DNA of 64,000 nucleotides from Tricholomella constricta (lineage: Eukaryota; Basidiomycota; Agaricomycetes; Agaricales; Lyophyllaceae): contig JAACJP010000037.1 in the NCBI GenBank assembly GCA_013368375.1, positions 62,001 to 126,000 of the forward strand, read 5' to 3'. The translations under genes were made by a program, and so were the position numbers. A model generated the notes under the pieces. It saw only the letters and a list, made by a program, of their open reading frames with translations. It searched no databases and was not told where the DNA came from. The stretch's first letter is position 1. Every line of letters starts with the position of its first letter. Positions 26,935-40,475 of this stretch are shown one piece after another.

Positions 26935-27963
26935 GCGCGTAATGGAAAAATTGAGTTATTCACTGCGACGAAATTGATATAGGCAAGAAGAGTCACGGCC
27001 TTGGCATTGCGACGCGATGTAACGCAGCACATGACGTGATTTCTCTGTCACTCCGAGTCAGTGCTTGAAGACCGCCCAGACTGTCCAGTGTCTTGACCCC
27101 GTTCATCACTCCTGAACAGGTTCTCCTCTCGAGGGTACTCGGCGCTTGATGTCAGATAATGCCTTGTAGCGATTTTCGTGGCCACCCAGCCGCGGAATGG
27201 ATCTTATTTATGCTGCACTACGTTTGTACGCCAAAATCCACAATTGCAACCTATGGAAACGACGCTGCAGGCCGCCAGGGAAACAATCCTCACGTATCCG
27301 AGGAGTGATGATGTTGTGTGCAGCTGCCTGGCGGGACTCGGGCAATGCAAAGCTACTCTTACCCTCTCGAAACCTCGGTAGCCGTTGCTGGCCAGCGAGC
27401 GCAGAAGAGACGTAATGTAACGAAGTCCGCGCTTGGTGGGACGATAGCCGAAGGGCCGATATTACAGTAAACCGAGAACGACTCGGAGGCCCTCCGCTTC
27501 GAGATAACGACGAGTCCGAACAGCGCCTCCCTGGTAGCGCCAAGCACACTGGACGATAAGCTGGACACAGAACGCGAAACAGTGGAAGGACGAAAAATGG
27601 AAATACTGTATACTAATCAGTGTCGAGTTGATCTTTCTGTTCAGTTGTGTTCTAGGGCGGCATCGATGCGAATTGCATGGGGACCTTCTTCTCCTACTGT
27701 ATGCTGTCCGGCCAAGACGACCTTACGCGCAGAACCGAGGATTATCAGAAAGCAACGCGAATTGCGCTATTTTCGTCCAACCTCCTATCTCACGCCAACT
27801 TTTTCACGTCTCGTACGGTTGCTGTGGAGCATCGATATGTCAATCCTCTCTTATTCATTTCGGCGACCTGAAAAGTGTTCTGGGTCTTAAATGTACGCGT
27901 CTGTCTAGAGTATGGCTTTCAACAGCTTCGCAGCGGCTTCCCTGCATATACAACGCTCTCGTC
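26935..27963 (+). other. intergenic region and promoter of MFS transporter 2
   Basis: The distal 700 bp show nothing recognisable. The last 270 bp are similar to the promoter of MFS transporter 1, including a degenerate TATA position (GGGTCTTAAATGTAC against GGGTATAAAAGTACC). Confidence 0.55.
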
Positions 27964-30246
27964 ATGTCCCACTCGTCGTCGTCCTCGTTCACTCTAAACC
28001 ACACACCGGCACATTCAGCTGACCCGACGTTACCGTCGAACTCCCCAACAGTTTCCGTTTGTCATTTGGTCGACATCGAGCATACGCCCGTGGAGAATGA
28101 CCCTCGGTCATGGTCCTCGCTTCAAAAGGTTCTCATTCTGTTTTCTTTCATAATTATTCCATGGCCGAATACGCTCACAGAATGTCAGTTTGACACTGGT
28201 ATCCTTTGCATCGTTGATATCTGGGCTTGCGGGGACTATTCAAAATCGTGAGTTAGATCAGTCTGAAGAGACTGCCGATAAATCACTTTCTCACATCTTG
28301 ACTAGCGGCTGTGGAAGACATAAAAGAAGACCTTCCCGCTACGAGCTCACAGATTAGTTGGAGCATAGCTGTGTTCATCCTCGTACAGGGCCTGATGCCT
28401 CTGGTCTGGAGCGCAATCAGTGAAGTCAAAGGTCGCAAAGTGCGCATTTTGTTTAATTCACGACTATATCGTCTCCTATAACGATATATCTACAGCTTGT
28501 GTATCTCGTTTCGCTCGCACTCTTTTCTGTGGGGTCCATCGTAGTGGCTGTGAGTGACAGTATAAGCCTGTAAGTTCAATGACACGCCCTTGAACATTCA
28601 ATATGACCTTTATCCCAGGGTAATCGGATTTCGCTCTCTTCAGGCCGCGGGGTAAGACTATATATGAATCAAGAAGGACGTGGCGATCTCACGTAGACTA
28701 GGTCTAGCGCCGTTGTCACCATCGGTGCCGCTACGGTGACCGATATGTTTGAATCGGCAGAGAGAGGAACCAACGTAACGCCACAATGCCACATATCATG
28801 GAATACACTGATACGTCGTTGTGTTTCTAGATGGGCGTATACTATATGGCGCCTTTATTGGGACCGGTAAGTCGACCGTTATACAGCAGGATTTATAGCT
28901 GTTAATATTCGCTTTACCAGTCAATCGGGCCTCTAATAGGTGGTGCGCTAACCCAAGGCCTACACTGGCGGGGAGTATTCTGGTTTGTCGCAATAGCCTC
29001 TGGCGCGACTTGCCTGTGCTTTGCCCTCTTCTTTCATGATACGTTCCGGCGTGAGCGCAGTCTGACATATCAAAATGCCCTTAGAAAGAGGACGCGAGAT
29101 GCTGAGGCCCGCCCCGCTTCCTGTGATGGCATTGTTGATAACAGTCCAGAGAAATTACCTGAAAACGTCGATCCCGAAAAGAATGTAGCGTCGACGCAAA
29201 CGGCAAATGTTGCAAACCTATCTCTTACAGAAGTCGATCCCTTCAAGCCACTCGTCTTAGTCTTACGTCGGAACAATCTTTTGATTCTATTTGCTTCTGG
29301 TAGGCGATGATATCCGATGCACAGACTCAGGACGTCACTAACCAAGTGTCTAGGTCTCCTCTTTGCTTTCGGCTCTCTTATCGGTTACACATCCGCCAGG
29401 ACCTTGTATCGCGAGTACCATTACAATCCGCTCACCATAGGCTTAGTCTTGGTGGCGTATGGACTTGGTAGGTTTACCTTCCAGCTCATCTCTGGAGTCT
29501 GACAAGGACCCCTTCAGGCTCCGTCACTGGTAGTCTTCTTGGTGGCCGCTGGTCTGACCGTGAACTCGCTCGGTTGAAGGCGTCCAATGGTAACATCAGC
29601 TATCCCGAGGTAAGTCCATTTACCGATATCTTAAGCTTCATCTAACTCTACCACCCAGATGCGCTTGACGAGCACCTTGTACAGCATCATTTTACTTCCT
29701 CCATGTGTCCTAGCATTTGGGTGGGTTTGTGAGAAACACGTGCACGTTGCTGCCGTCTGTGCAATGCTCTTCTGCTGTGGTTTCTTCGCAGTGTGCGTTG
29801 CTTCATTTTCTGCTCGACGATAATCTTGCATCAATTAGCTTCAATATCAGATGGACATCGTCTAGCGCTCTCGCATATATTGTAGACGCGAATACTGGTC
29901 GCGCGTCGTCTGCTGTTGCAATCAACAGCGCCTTCCGTGGCCTCCTGGCTTTTGTGGCAATAGTGACCGCCGTTCCACTCCAGGTAAGTGTCCGAGATTA
30001 CTGTTCGAAGTCCTCGAAGCCTTTAACTCGCATTTGAAAATTAGGATGGCCTGGGCGACGGTATGCAGATAGATTTCCCAGTAATGGTTAACTGATGACG
30101 GTTTCATAGGTTGGATATATACCATTTGGGCGGTGCTTATGCTAGTCAGTGGCCTCCTTATATTTCTCGTCTCTGGCAGTGGAGACGTTTGGCGGAGAAG
30201 GGCGGTAGAGAGGGAAGCCTTGAACGAGCGAAAAGGCGTATCCTGA
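27964..30246 (+). CDS. MFS drug:H+ antiporter-like transporter 2 (paralogue of transporter 1)
   Basis: Also 528 aa from 14 exons, each exon exactly as long as in transporter 1: 27964-28128, 28181-28247, 28306-28439, 28496-28569, 28619-28651, 28702-28774, 28831-28866, 28921-29299, 29354-29467, 29518-29609, 29659-29792, 29851-29983, 30045-30060, 30110-30246. Motifs match too: NVSLTLVSFASLISGLAG, the motif-A loop WSAISEVKGRK, AAGSSAVVTIGAATVTDMF, SARTLYREYHYNPLTIGLVLVAYGLG and the C-terminal WAVLMLVSGLLIFLVSG. All introns are GT-AG here, including intron 10. Differences cluster in the N-terminal tail and the central loop. The duplicated unit includes about 270 bp of promoter. The transposon now separates the two copies. 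Substrate is unknown. Confidence 0.9.
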
Positions 30247-30849
30247 TTTGGGACGCGCCACGACAAGCACTCCTTTTGGCAAGCAGCTACTACACGTGGT
30301 CCCAATTTTACAAGAGCATTCCCAGTATGCGAGTGTCCAGACATAGTTTGTGCAAACGTTCGATCCAGTTCAATGCAAGTACATCCATAAGTACGAGCTT
30401 ACAAGCATGACTGCCCCAGAAGTTTTCAAGGATATGAAGATCTGATGAGAGTCATCTTGCGTGCCAGACGAGATACAGTGAACTTCATGCCAAAGGATAA
30501 AGAACGAGGTGGCCCGTCTAGTATTCGCAAAGGCCCAGTACAGGCCTCCCATTCGGCTGCGGCGCGTTTGCAAGTTGCCGAGACCGATAGCGAGGAAATA
30601 TTGGCAGGACTGCTTTCATCCGATTTCCGAGTCTTTCTTCACCAAGCCACCGAATCGCTGTACCTGCCACCCGCCTATCGTTATCGTAGGCTGTCATGTG
30701 CTTGGCTATGGAATTATTTTCCCCATTTCCTCGACAAGTCAGGTGGTGCTCGACAAAGCGATACAGTTAGTAAGGTTGATGGTGGTGGATGACGAAGGGC
30801 TGACTGACTGAATGCGCCGGATCGGCTCTTTCACCTGGAGCCCATTGAC
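30247..30849. other. intergenic, no supported gene
   Basis: Two overlapping open frames of about 100 codons (30445-30792, 30509-30811) have no recognisable similarity and no splice support, so I do not call them. Confidence 0.4.
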
Positions 30850-32045
30850 ATGGACTCATCTGCCCCGGCCGCTGGCCAGTTCAACTTCTTCTCGGGTCAC
30901 CTAGGGCACCTTTCAGCCTCGCAGCAAGAGGCTCTGGAGGTGTTCAAGGCAAGTCTATCGCAGGCCGATCTCTATAGCCCTCCTACCGACCTTACCCAAG
31001 CCTCGCACGACGACTCTACTCTCCTGTACGCGCTATTAATATCAAACTTACGGGTTTTTAGTCTTTTCGAACTCAATTATCTGTATGACCAGGCGGTTCC
31101 TGAGAGCTCGAGGATTCGTTCCTGCTTCTGCGCATAAACAGTTCTCTGATGCAGAGAACTGGCGGAAGGAGCACGACGTTATCAATCTGTACAATACATT
31201 TGATCCAGTCGAATTCGAGAGCTCTAAACGCTTTTATCCGCGGTGGACCGGTAGAAGAGACAAGGTGCGCTCCATTTGAAGCCCCCACTTTGACTGTGAC
31301 ATTGCTCATCACACGCGTCAGCACGGCCTCCCCCTCTATGTGTACCGTCTAGCATCCTTAGCCCCCATCCAGAAGGAACTGGATGCCGTGGCCCCAGAAC
31401 GGAGATACCAGCGCATGTGAGTATCCTATTTTTGCATTGGACGTCCCCAACCTTCCCCGGCCCTCCACTCCAGAGTCGCGCTCTACGAGTTCATGGTCCG
31501 ATTTGCATTTCCCCTCTGTTCCCATCTCCCTCATCCCACTCCAGCCACCCCCATATCCTCCACGACCACGATCATCGACCTTCAAGGCGTCACCATCGGC
31601 TCGATGTGGACCCTCCGAGGTCACCTCCAGGAGGCATCGCGGCTGGCCACAGCGAATTACCCCGAAACGCTGAACACGATCGCCGTCGTAAACTCTCCGT
31701 CTTTCTTCCCGACAATCTGGGGCTGGATCAAGGTGAGGCGCACCTTGCACCGCTCATCAGCTTCCCTCTGTCGATGAATCATTCTGACGCTGGTAATCCG
31801 ACCGTCGCCCACAGGGATGGTTCGATGAAGGCACACGGCATAAGATTCATGTGCTCGGTAAGGACCCTGGACCCACGCTACGCGACCTTATCCATGTCCA
31901 TGATCTTCCTACGCCCTACGGGGGCGAGTTGGCATGGTCATTTGAAGACGAGCCCAGCCTTGACGATGACGCGAAAGCGGCTCTCAAGGAGATGCCCAAA
32001 GGACCAGTGATCTTCACTGACGGGGCAACATCTAAACCCACCTAG
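30850..32045 (+). CDS. Sec14-like CRAL-TRIO phospholipid transfer protein
   Basis: Five exons (30850-31025, 31093-31264, 31322-31416, 31474-31732, 31815-32045) give 310 aa, the usual size of Sec14. The N-terminal CRAL-TRIO helical part has the motif DDSTLLRFLRARGFVP. The lipid-binding lobe has DKHGLPLYVYRLASL, the strand ISSTTTIIDLQGVTIGSMW, then NYPETLNTIAVVNSPSFFPTIWGWIKGWFDEGTRHKIHVLG. These are the standard Sec14 landmarks for binding phosphatidylinositol and phosphatidylcholine. It would act in the cytosol at Golgi or plasma membranes, feeding phosphoinositide synthesis. Several Sec14 homologues exist in fungi, so equivalence to yeast SEC14 itself is not claimed. It is convergent with SCC2, 280 bp away. 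Confidence 0.92.
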
Positions 32046-32325
32046 TCATTCATTATTGATACCCTCGGATGCGCTAACATCAACACTCTGGGAAGAAATA
32101 CCTATTGACACACGCTGCAAGACAGACTACGATATGGTGTATAATACAGACGATTAGACTTGAGGGGTAAACTATTGCCACCGCACTGCTATGAAGACAA
32201 CAAGGTGGAAAACACGACCGGCAATAATAATGATAGAAAGTCCAAGATGGGGCGAGCAGGGGGACGTTGTACCATGAGCAATAATATATATGAATTAGAG
32301 TGCTTGATGCAGGTAGGGGGTCAGG

Positions 32326-35300
32326 TCAGAGGAACTCGTCTTCGGGTTCTGCAGTGAGGCCGTCTTCATTCCAAATGTCGAGGAACTGAGTCCAAGAAAA
32401 GTGTCAGATATATAAAGGACGTGGGAGTCGTGCCATTGACATACGCGATATTTTTGTGTTTCGACATCGTCCGATGTCAGAATCGGAGCCATAGCAAATG
32501 GTAAGCGATCCCAAGAGATGGGATTTTCGTGACGTTTCACGGCGGGCTTGTCGCCAATGGCGCTCTTCTTGCCAAGCGAAAATTTGGCACACTTGCTACA
32601 ATGCAAAAGATCGGTCAGTTGAGTACCTGACAAGGCATTCATTGAAGTCAAAAACGCACTCTTCTGACAAGGAATACAACATCTTGAGATGAGCTTTGAG
32701 AAGCATGACCATCGCGATGATGACTGAGCTTCTCATGAGAGTGATCCTCTGCTGGAGATCCAGAGGAGAGTTGGCTAGATAAAGGTAAGGAAAGACCATG
32801 TAAAGAACTTAATCAGCCCTCACCATTCGTTTCAATGATGCCTTCCATTGCATCCTACACCTAGATAAATAGAATCCTCCAATTATATCAAGTAATGAAC
32901 TTACAAATGATTCAGGTGCCTGCGCTGGCGCCGGCACTGGTTGCGACGTGATACGTAGGTGGGTGAGGAGGTGCGAAGGGGATATCGTCTCAAGCAGCTG
33001 CATTCCGTCCGTAGATAGCGTCGATGTGAGGTGTTTTATTACGGTAAAGACTTCTTCCTGAGTCTTATAATCAAACGCTGAGAAGTTTTCAGCCATGTAT
33101 CGGAGGAAATCTACGTCGTCCTACAGATCGATCAGCATGGAGACAATGGATGGTGAAGTCACATACCTGAGTAGCGTGGTGTTTCGTAAGGTTCTCGTGG
33201 AAGACTTTTACTAGGGCCTTGAGGAAATCCTGCCTCGTCGGCCGCTTTTCTCGGACTAGAGAATACCAGCGTTGCAGGAGTGCAGTCGGGATCGGTTGCA
33301 CTCGGAAGCCTAGTCGAAATGAGTCAAGGAAGTGATATATCTATAAACTGACGCGTAGTCACTTACCTCTAACAGGGCCAGAACAAACTTTCTTTTGATA
33401 GTCGAAAGACGCCCGAGCACTTTGGGTGTACCGAGTGTTGAGCAGTGATGCATGTTTTCCATGAAGAATTGTGTGGAGAGCAATAGCTCGATTTGACAAG
33501 CTGGGCATTGGGCTGGTCTCTAGTGCGATGATGACAGGGAATGACTAAGTAAAATTGTTAGTCGATGTGCACCGTGTGCAAGGAGGGAACACACCTGTAA
33601 GGGGTGGGCTAAACCTTGCTTGATAGTAAACGTTAAAACATCGATCGCAGTCGCCTGAATTGAGGGATTTTGAGAAAGTGCTGCATCCAAGATTTGCCCG
33701 AGGTAACGCTGTACAATTGCTGAACTAACGCTGTAGAATTTTTGAGCCTCAGTCGGACGTAGGAAGCGTCGAAAGCATACCCAGAGTCCGCAAACCCGTC
33801 AGTGTTTCCAACTAATTCTTCCATATTGACGTCGGTAGGCTTGTTCTTTCCTTTGACGACCTCTGCATTCGGGGTAAGGGTGGGATTACAACAGATGAAT
33901 CGATAATCTTACCCTTCTCTTTGGCAGAATGTTTTGCTGCTTCAGATATAAGGAATTCTTGCATGATCCTCAGCAAACGACCATGGCTTTCTTCTTCCGA
34001 GGAAGCAAATATAGCATCCATAATTGAGGATGACTTATCCATGGTCATCAACGTTGGTTGGGCACGGAAAAGGAAACCTGAATAGCGACAACTTTAATGA
34101 AGCGCTTAATCTTCGTCAGATGATATCTCACCTAGACATTGCAAGATGCGCCCCCGAAGTGAGGAGATGTTGTACTTCTCGTAAAGTTGCAGAAGACTGT
34201 TGTATATGTGCTCCACGATCGATTCCTATCCAGACCAGGCTTAGCTCCTGTCAGCAACGAGGAAAGGTTAAACTCACATCAGAAATGGCGTCTATGTCGT
34301 TGGCGAGCTCTGTGGGAAATTAAGATCGCGTCATCTCCATTGAATGAAGTGCGTACCAGAGTGATCCCTCCTGACATCGTCGAAGTTACAGTGTTCGCCC
34401 AGCAACGCGACGATGAATATCAGGATTGATAAAGCTCGGACTTCGTTAGCAGCCATCTCTCTCGACAGGGGACGTTTTATTGCTTCCTGCAGTCGGGCTA
34501 GTACAACGTGATAAGCCGTAGCACTGCATCCAACGACCGCTACGCACCATTACAGGACTTTAGGAGGTTCACTAGCCTGGTAAAATCGTGCGTAAGATGT
34601 TGTACCACGATGCACATGCACGCCACGCTTTCTTGCAGGACCTACGACGACAAGGGTCAGTCGAATTTATCACGTTTGCCAGAATACTGACCTGTACACC
34701 ACCTCCGCTGGGCTTGATGATCATTGGTTGAAGTGCAGTCTGAAGCTCTTGAGCAAACTTTGCAGCAGTCTTGGGCATATGTGGAATCGAGGTTCTAAAT
34801 ATTTTGAGAAGGTAATCAGAGGTCGCCTGTTCTTCTTGCTGCATACAAAGCAATCATTAGGAGGATTCTTGGCTTTTCGCGTGGATCGTGGTCTTACCGT
34901 CGTAGCATTTTTCAGGTAAGGTAAGAGAGTAGACGCGTTTGAACCTGACAATATTGCTGGGTACGCCGACGTGAAAAGATGGATTGTGCGAATGCAATTG
35001 ATAACAGTCTGGCAACGGTCGAGTAAGATGAGCAATATTTCGCGGGGAAAGAGTCGACACATACAAAGCCGGGCAAGTCAGAGGCATCAACTAAACCATC
35101 TATCAAAGTCTCGCAAATCTCTGTATAGCGTGCATGGAGAATTGTGGCATCAGCCCCGCTTTTCTCGACCATAATCTTGTGTAACAGGTCTTCGAGCGGC
35201 GACTGGCGATCTTTAAAGTTCGCCGAGGTTCCCATGATGACAGCGACTTTGGTGAGCAGCGCGGCCTTATCATGACCATTGGCTAAAGGCGCAGTTGCCC

Positions 35301-38300
35301 TCGACTTCATAGCCGAGGGTAAAGTTGCAACAGTAGGAAACCAAAGTTCCTCGATAGTCTTGATCGCGAGATCCCTGACCGTTTCATCCTCGTCTAACAT
35401 GCGAAGCACGATGCGCGTAGTGATATCGATGCGCCGCAACGTGTCTTCGGTAACACTGTAGAAAGATTTCAGTAGCTTAATGACACGCTTCCGGACACCA
35501 AGGCCTGTGTCCTATAATAAAAACCCTGAGTCTTTCGTTCAAATGGCACCGACTGTCGACTACTTACAGCGATACGATCCGCGATTTTCTGATAATAATC
35601 GCCAGCGACCTCAGGTGAGTCGATCATATACTTCCCAATCAACTCGACAGCTGCGTCACGGACGGCAGGGGAGCTATCAAGGAGATGGCTTTCAATAGAA
35701 CGGCGAACGTTCGGCTACGGATGAAACATAAGCGTCTGAAGAAGATAAGCATACACAATTTCCATACCGTGGCAAGAATCGTTGCATCGCTAGTCACGAT
35801 CTGTCCCAAGGCGCGCAGAGCCTTCGTGCGCATGAAAATTGGAGGCGCATCCAGAGCCACCAAAATGGTTGACAAGATTGGCTGGAACGAATTTCTTAGA
35901 CTTTGGATGGTCCCCACTTCCTCTGCAAGGCGGTCGATACGGATGACTTCTTCTTCTGACCTACGTATGGAGTCTAAAATCAGGGGACAACTCAGTAGAA
36001 GTAGAGGCCAAGGCGTACCCAATATCAAAGACATCCGTTGCAGGCTCCTTCCATACGTCCCGCAAGGCACTCTTAACCCTCTGTCCAAAGGGTTCGAGCT
36101 TGGATTCGTCTTTCAGGTTCATATCTTCGTCTCCATCGGGATCTGTAATCCAAGAATTGACTTGTCTAAGGGCCGCAGCCAATTCCAAACCAAGTGTCGC
36201 AGCAGTCAGTTCACGAGCGCTCTGTATGGCGAACTATATCAGCGCATAGTCGTCGTACAGATTGTCAATAATCCCATACATCATAAGCTTGATCTTCTGA
36301 TGAGCGTTTGCACAAGTGACTCGCTATATCCTTGTGCGTTTTGAGAAGTTTGTCAAGTTCCTTCACATTGACAGTGGACACGATCTGTAACAAATGATGT
36401 CAGAATCACCTTGTGACTTGAATAACGACGATCCATACCTCGTCGAGAGGCTTCAGTGCCCGGGCTTTTGACCCCGAATCAGTTGCAACACGTTGGAACT
36501 TGAGCATACTCGATCGCATACGCGCAGCGATCACCCCTAAGTGATCAAGGGCAATCGTCTTTGCGGCATTGTTGTCCGCCTGGCTTGTTTTTACATCGTC
36601 CAAGGAAGAAACCTTTCAAATCATTACCGACGTCAGATACTTCTGCATGGAGAGTGCAGGAAACATGATCACACCATGAATTTACACGCAATACTGAGTA
36701 GAAGGCTTGCCGCAGGCCATTCGGGCCAGTAAAGGACCGAAAGAAGATCCGAAATGAGATTGTCGAAGATAGCGCGGTACTCTGCTTCGTTGGAGTTCTT
36801 GGTGGCTTTCCCTTTGCCCGATCTGCGCGGGTACAATTATTTGAGCAAAGACCTCGGGGAAGGTCTAGTCGAACCAACCTCTGAGTGAGAAAAAGGACGA
36901 TAGTCTTTGCAGCCTTTGTAGCAGAATCCAAGCCTGAGCCGTAAAGACGTATTTCCTGTGTGATCATCAGTGACGTGTTTTCGTAAGTGAAGCTGATTTT
37001 AAAAAAGAGCCATACCTCAAAATCGTTGTCGTCCAAGAAGGGTTCCGGTGGCGCCAGGTTGGCCTGACTTTCCGTCAAACTCTCCTGTCTCCTTAACGCG
37101 AATCGATTCTGGCGTGCCTTGTCGATCTTCTTTGCCTCGATCCGCACATCGTGTGCCGACGTTTGTACAAGCTGTAGCAAAAGGGCAGATACAGTTCGGA
37201 TTGATCGTCCATCCCTAAGGCTTCATAGACGAGAGGGTTCGTTGGAATGTCAGAATGAAAAGATTAAAACGATGGAAGGCACGCACCGGAATTGGCCAGC
37301 CTTCTGCTTCGTGTCCGAGAGCTTGATCAAAGAGCTTAAGATCTCCTCTATGATCCACGACCTCTGATCCTCGTGGTTGGCAAAAATCTACATCAAACAC
37401 CAGGACGAAAACGACGAAACATGAGTTCAAGCAACAAAAAGGTCGGAAGAAAGCCCACTCACACTCCTGATCAAAGCCAATGCATCCAGCCTCAACCCCC
37501 TCATGGCACTCTTGCCAAACGTCTTCAGAATAACGCTGCCTGCCTCTCCCCCCTTCTTCCTACTGCCAGCAGCCGTCTCTCCATCCCCACCCACACTCTC
37601 CACTACGAAAAACGGTCCGATCGCAATATATACAGCCTGGATGATGATCGCATCGCTCATCGCAACGCTCTCCGCGTTTATCAGGCTATTGACACGGGGG
37701 AGGACGGCAGAGAGGGCCTGGAAGGTCTCGCTCAGCTGGCGGCGGTAGGCTTGGGCCGTAGGAGACGCGTGTAGAATGAGGTGGTGCAAAAGCGGACTGA
37801 TGCTACTGGTAATGCTGGAGCTCGCGGTGCTGTTCGGACCGAGCTCTGCGGACGCTTCGACGAAGGGATAAACAAGCTTGGTTAACTGATTCTTGATCGT
37901 GCTCAAGCACACGGTGATGAGTTCCTCAGAGTATAGCTGATAAATGAACCACGAGTCAGATGGCGTGTTGCAGCAAACCTGGGGGGATGTGGGGGGAAAA
38001 CACCAACCTGCTTCGTGAGCCTATCGCTAGCCAGAAGCGCGATGCAACAATCCGCGGCAACGATACTATCCCTCGCAACCTCCAACACCCGCGCAAGCCT
38101 CTCAAAGTCAGCGTCCGTCAGGTCAGCGATCGCACTTCCAGAAGTCACATGCTCCTGCTCGTCCCCAGTGCCACCCCCCTCGCCCTCCGACCCCCCTGGT
38201 GTCCTTGACTTGGAGCGGCGCTCCGCCTTCTTCCCACGAGCAGCTTTCTTAGGACTCCTCTTGCTGGGTGACCCGTTCGGGGGGCGTGCAGGCGCAGTAT

Positions 38301-39959
38301 ACCGAAACGGGTCCACGTCTTCTCCCGCTCTCACATTCCGTTCCAGCATCTTAAGGAGGCGCGAAAGAACTGGCGTATCGACCTCTGCCATCCGCCCCTT
38401 GCCCTTGGGGGTGTTCGGCACGCCTGCGCGTACCCGCTTGATGGGCCGTGCCACATGTCCGATGAGCTTCGTCAGTTTACGGATGAGAGCGGAGTTCAGG
38501 AGAGGACGCGCAGCATCTGTGGTCGTGAAAGGGGAGAAGAAGTCGGACGGAAGGTCTGACAGGTCGACATCGGGCGGCAAGGCGTCCTCCGCTTCAAACA
38601 AATCGTCGATGAGAGATGTCAATTTTTCGAGAGGAGCTTTCGAAGAAGGTTTAGCATGTGGACAGGAAAATACGAGGGCCCACTTACCACGCTCATCGCG
38701 ATCACCCGTGCGCCGAGCGGAGCTCTTGACGGTGTCATTGAAACGGGTAGGGGTGTAGGCGCCGTCGTCATCATCCGACCCATATCCTCCCAAATCAGGA
38801 CTATCGTCGCGCTTCATCTTTCCGAGCTGCTTCGCGGACAAGTGTCCAGCTAAGCCCTTGCGAGAAGAAGTAGGGGTCAACCACGGTTTAGGAGGAACGG
38901 ATACATATGCCATATTCACAATTCGTCGCGGGGTGGGCGTCGTCTGAGAGGGCGTGACTGCTGCTTTAGGCGTTACATGAACAGGCATACTTGGATTAGA
39001 CGACGGGGTGTGGAACGATTGTATAGATTGCATCCGTTTCACAGCCGGAGACTCAAGTTGCACGTAAAATTTGCGTTTGCGGGGCGTAACGGCCGGCACT
39101 AGCGGGGAACCAGGTGGCAGGGCCAGAGGGTCAGGACTCTCTTGTACAGCAGCAGGGGCTGGCTTTGGGGGAGGTGTATTGGGACGACGTGAGGGTGCCA
39201 TTTCGCGAGACTTTTCCTCCAAGAAATTGTCAAAAAACGCCTGGGATTCGTGCGGCGGGTATACATTAAGGGGCTGTGACGGAGGACCTCCAAGAGCATA
39301 TGCAAGAGACGAAGACGAAGTGGAAATTCCGGGGGGCGGTGGCGTAGGATAGGCATTCATAGGTGCCATGCGCTGGAACATGGACTGGGCAAACGGGTTA
39401 GTCTGGAAATTAGACTGATGCGCCGGTGACGGTGCCCAGTTGGCGGGTTCCTGATAATAATAGGATCTATCGATGATGGAAAGTCAGTCTAAATATGTGT
39501 TTTATGCTCAAAACACATACGAGCCAGATGGGTCGCTCAACAGCCTCGCGGCATCGTCTCTCGTCCGACCCCAATATCCGGAATCATCATTGGGTGCCTG
39601 CGATGATGCTAGGTACGATAATTCTTGCGCATATTCCGTGTATGGTGGCGGATTGCCCTGCGGGTATTCAGCAGCTTGGACATAGTAATTTGGTTGCGCG
39701 AATGACGGTGGTTGAGCGGTTAGACTCATGCTGCTTAAATGCCTGGCCACTGAATATTTGTCAGTCAGCTTCGTGGGGAGAGGGGAAAAAAAGGGAACTC
39801 ACCATGATTCGTCGGGTTCACCGACGCCATTGGATACACTGCGAGCAAGCCTTGCGCATCATGGACTGAATTTGCGGCTACTCTGGATAATGGGGCTTCC
39901 TGTTGTCGTTCTTGAGGTTGATTCGGGTGGTAGTTCTGCCAGCCCTGTCTGCGGTCCAT
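32326..39959 (-). CDS. SCC2: Sister chromatid cohesion protein 2 (cohesin loader, Mis4/NIPBL)
   Basis: SCC2 with SCC4 loads cohesin onto chromatin and stimulates its ATPase and loop extrusion. The gene covers 7.6 kb with about twenty exons. It starts at ATG 39959 ([16 protein letters not shown]) and ends with a stop at 32326-32328 ([14 protein letters not shown]). A disordered, proline-rich N-terminus contains the SCC4-binding region. A long HEAT-repeat solenoid follows. Typical stretches are [44 protein letters not shown]-like [59 protein letters not shown] and [20 protein letters not shown]. The last two are the best-conserved Scc2 HEAT signature. All joints I examined use plausible splice sites and no break was seen. 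Exon edges in the 32.6-35 kb part were not each fixed. Confidence 0.93.
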
Positions 39960-40475
39960 CGCGTTTCAAGACCCCCTGCTCGCTGCTGCAGACGGTGAGC
40001 GCGAGATGTCACGAGTGTGACACTGTCACGAACCAATTTATGGCTGTTATAAATTGAATTAATTAATTTAGTACGCTTCGCACTGAACGTTTTACAGTTC
40101 AACTCCTCCTCTCCTCGCGCCCTGACGGAATGAAAAAATGAACTTGTACCTTGGAATACTAGTTGAAACCATTCTATCAATTCGGGTCAGAGCTGTCCTT
40201 ACCGTTGGGCACGCGCCCGCAACATGGCAGCGACGGCAACGGACGATGGATGATGCCAGTGGCACCACAGGTGATGGCGACTAGGAAAATAAGATGACTT
40301 TTACGAACCCTATCCATGGAGCATCATGGCACAAGCTCCGCAACGCCCGCAAGTCCAGCTGCTGTGCGCCTGTCATGTCCTGTCAAGCCACGCGCATCCC
40401 GGCACCCTGCGTTACACCTGTGCTTCAGCATAAATACTCGTGAAACCTAACGCTGGGAACTCTACCTGTTCGGCT
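39960..40475. promoter_or_regulatory. divergent promoter region (SCC2 / PL14-like lyase)
   Basis: It spans 516 bp. A TATA-like ATAAATA at 40430-40436 lies about 40 bp before the lyase ATG and probably belongs to that gene. Nothing clear marks the SCC2 side. Confidence 0.5.

Noticed and set aside
30445..30811. Two overlapping frames of about 100 codons between MFS transporter 2 and the Sec14 gene
   Set aside because: No similarity recognised, no splice signals that extend them, and lengths expected by chance.
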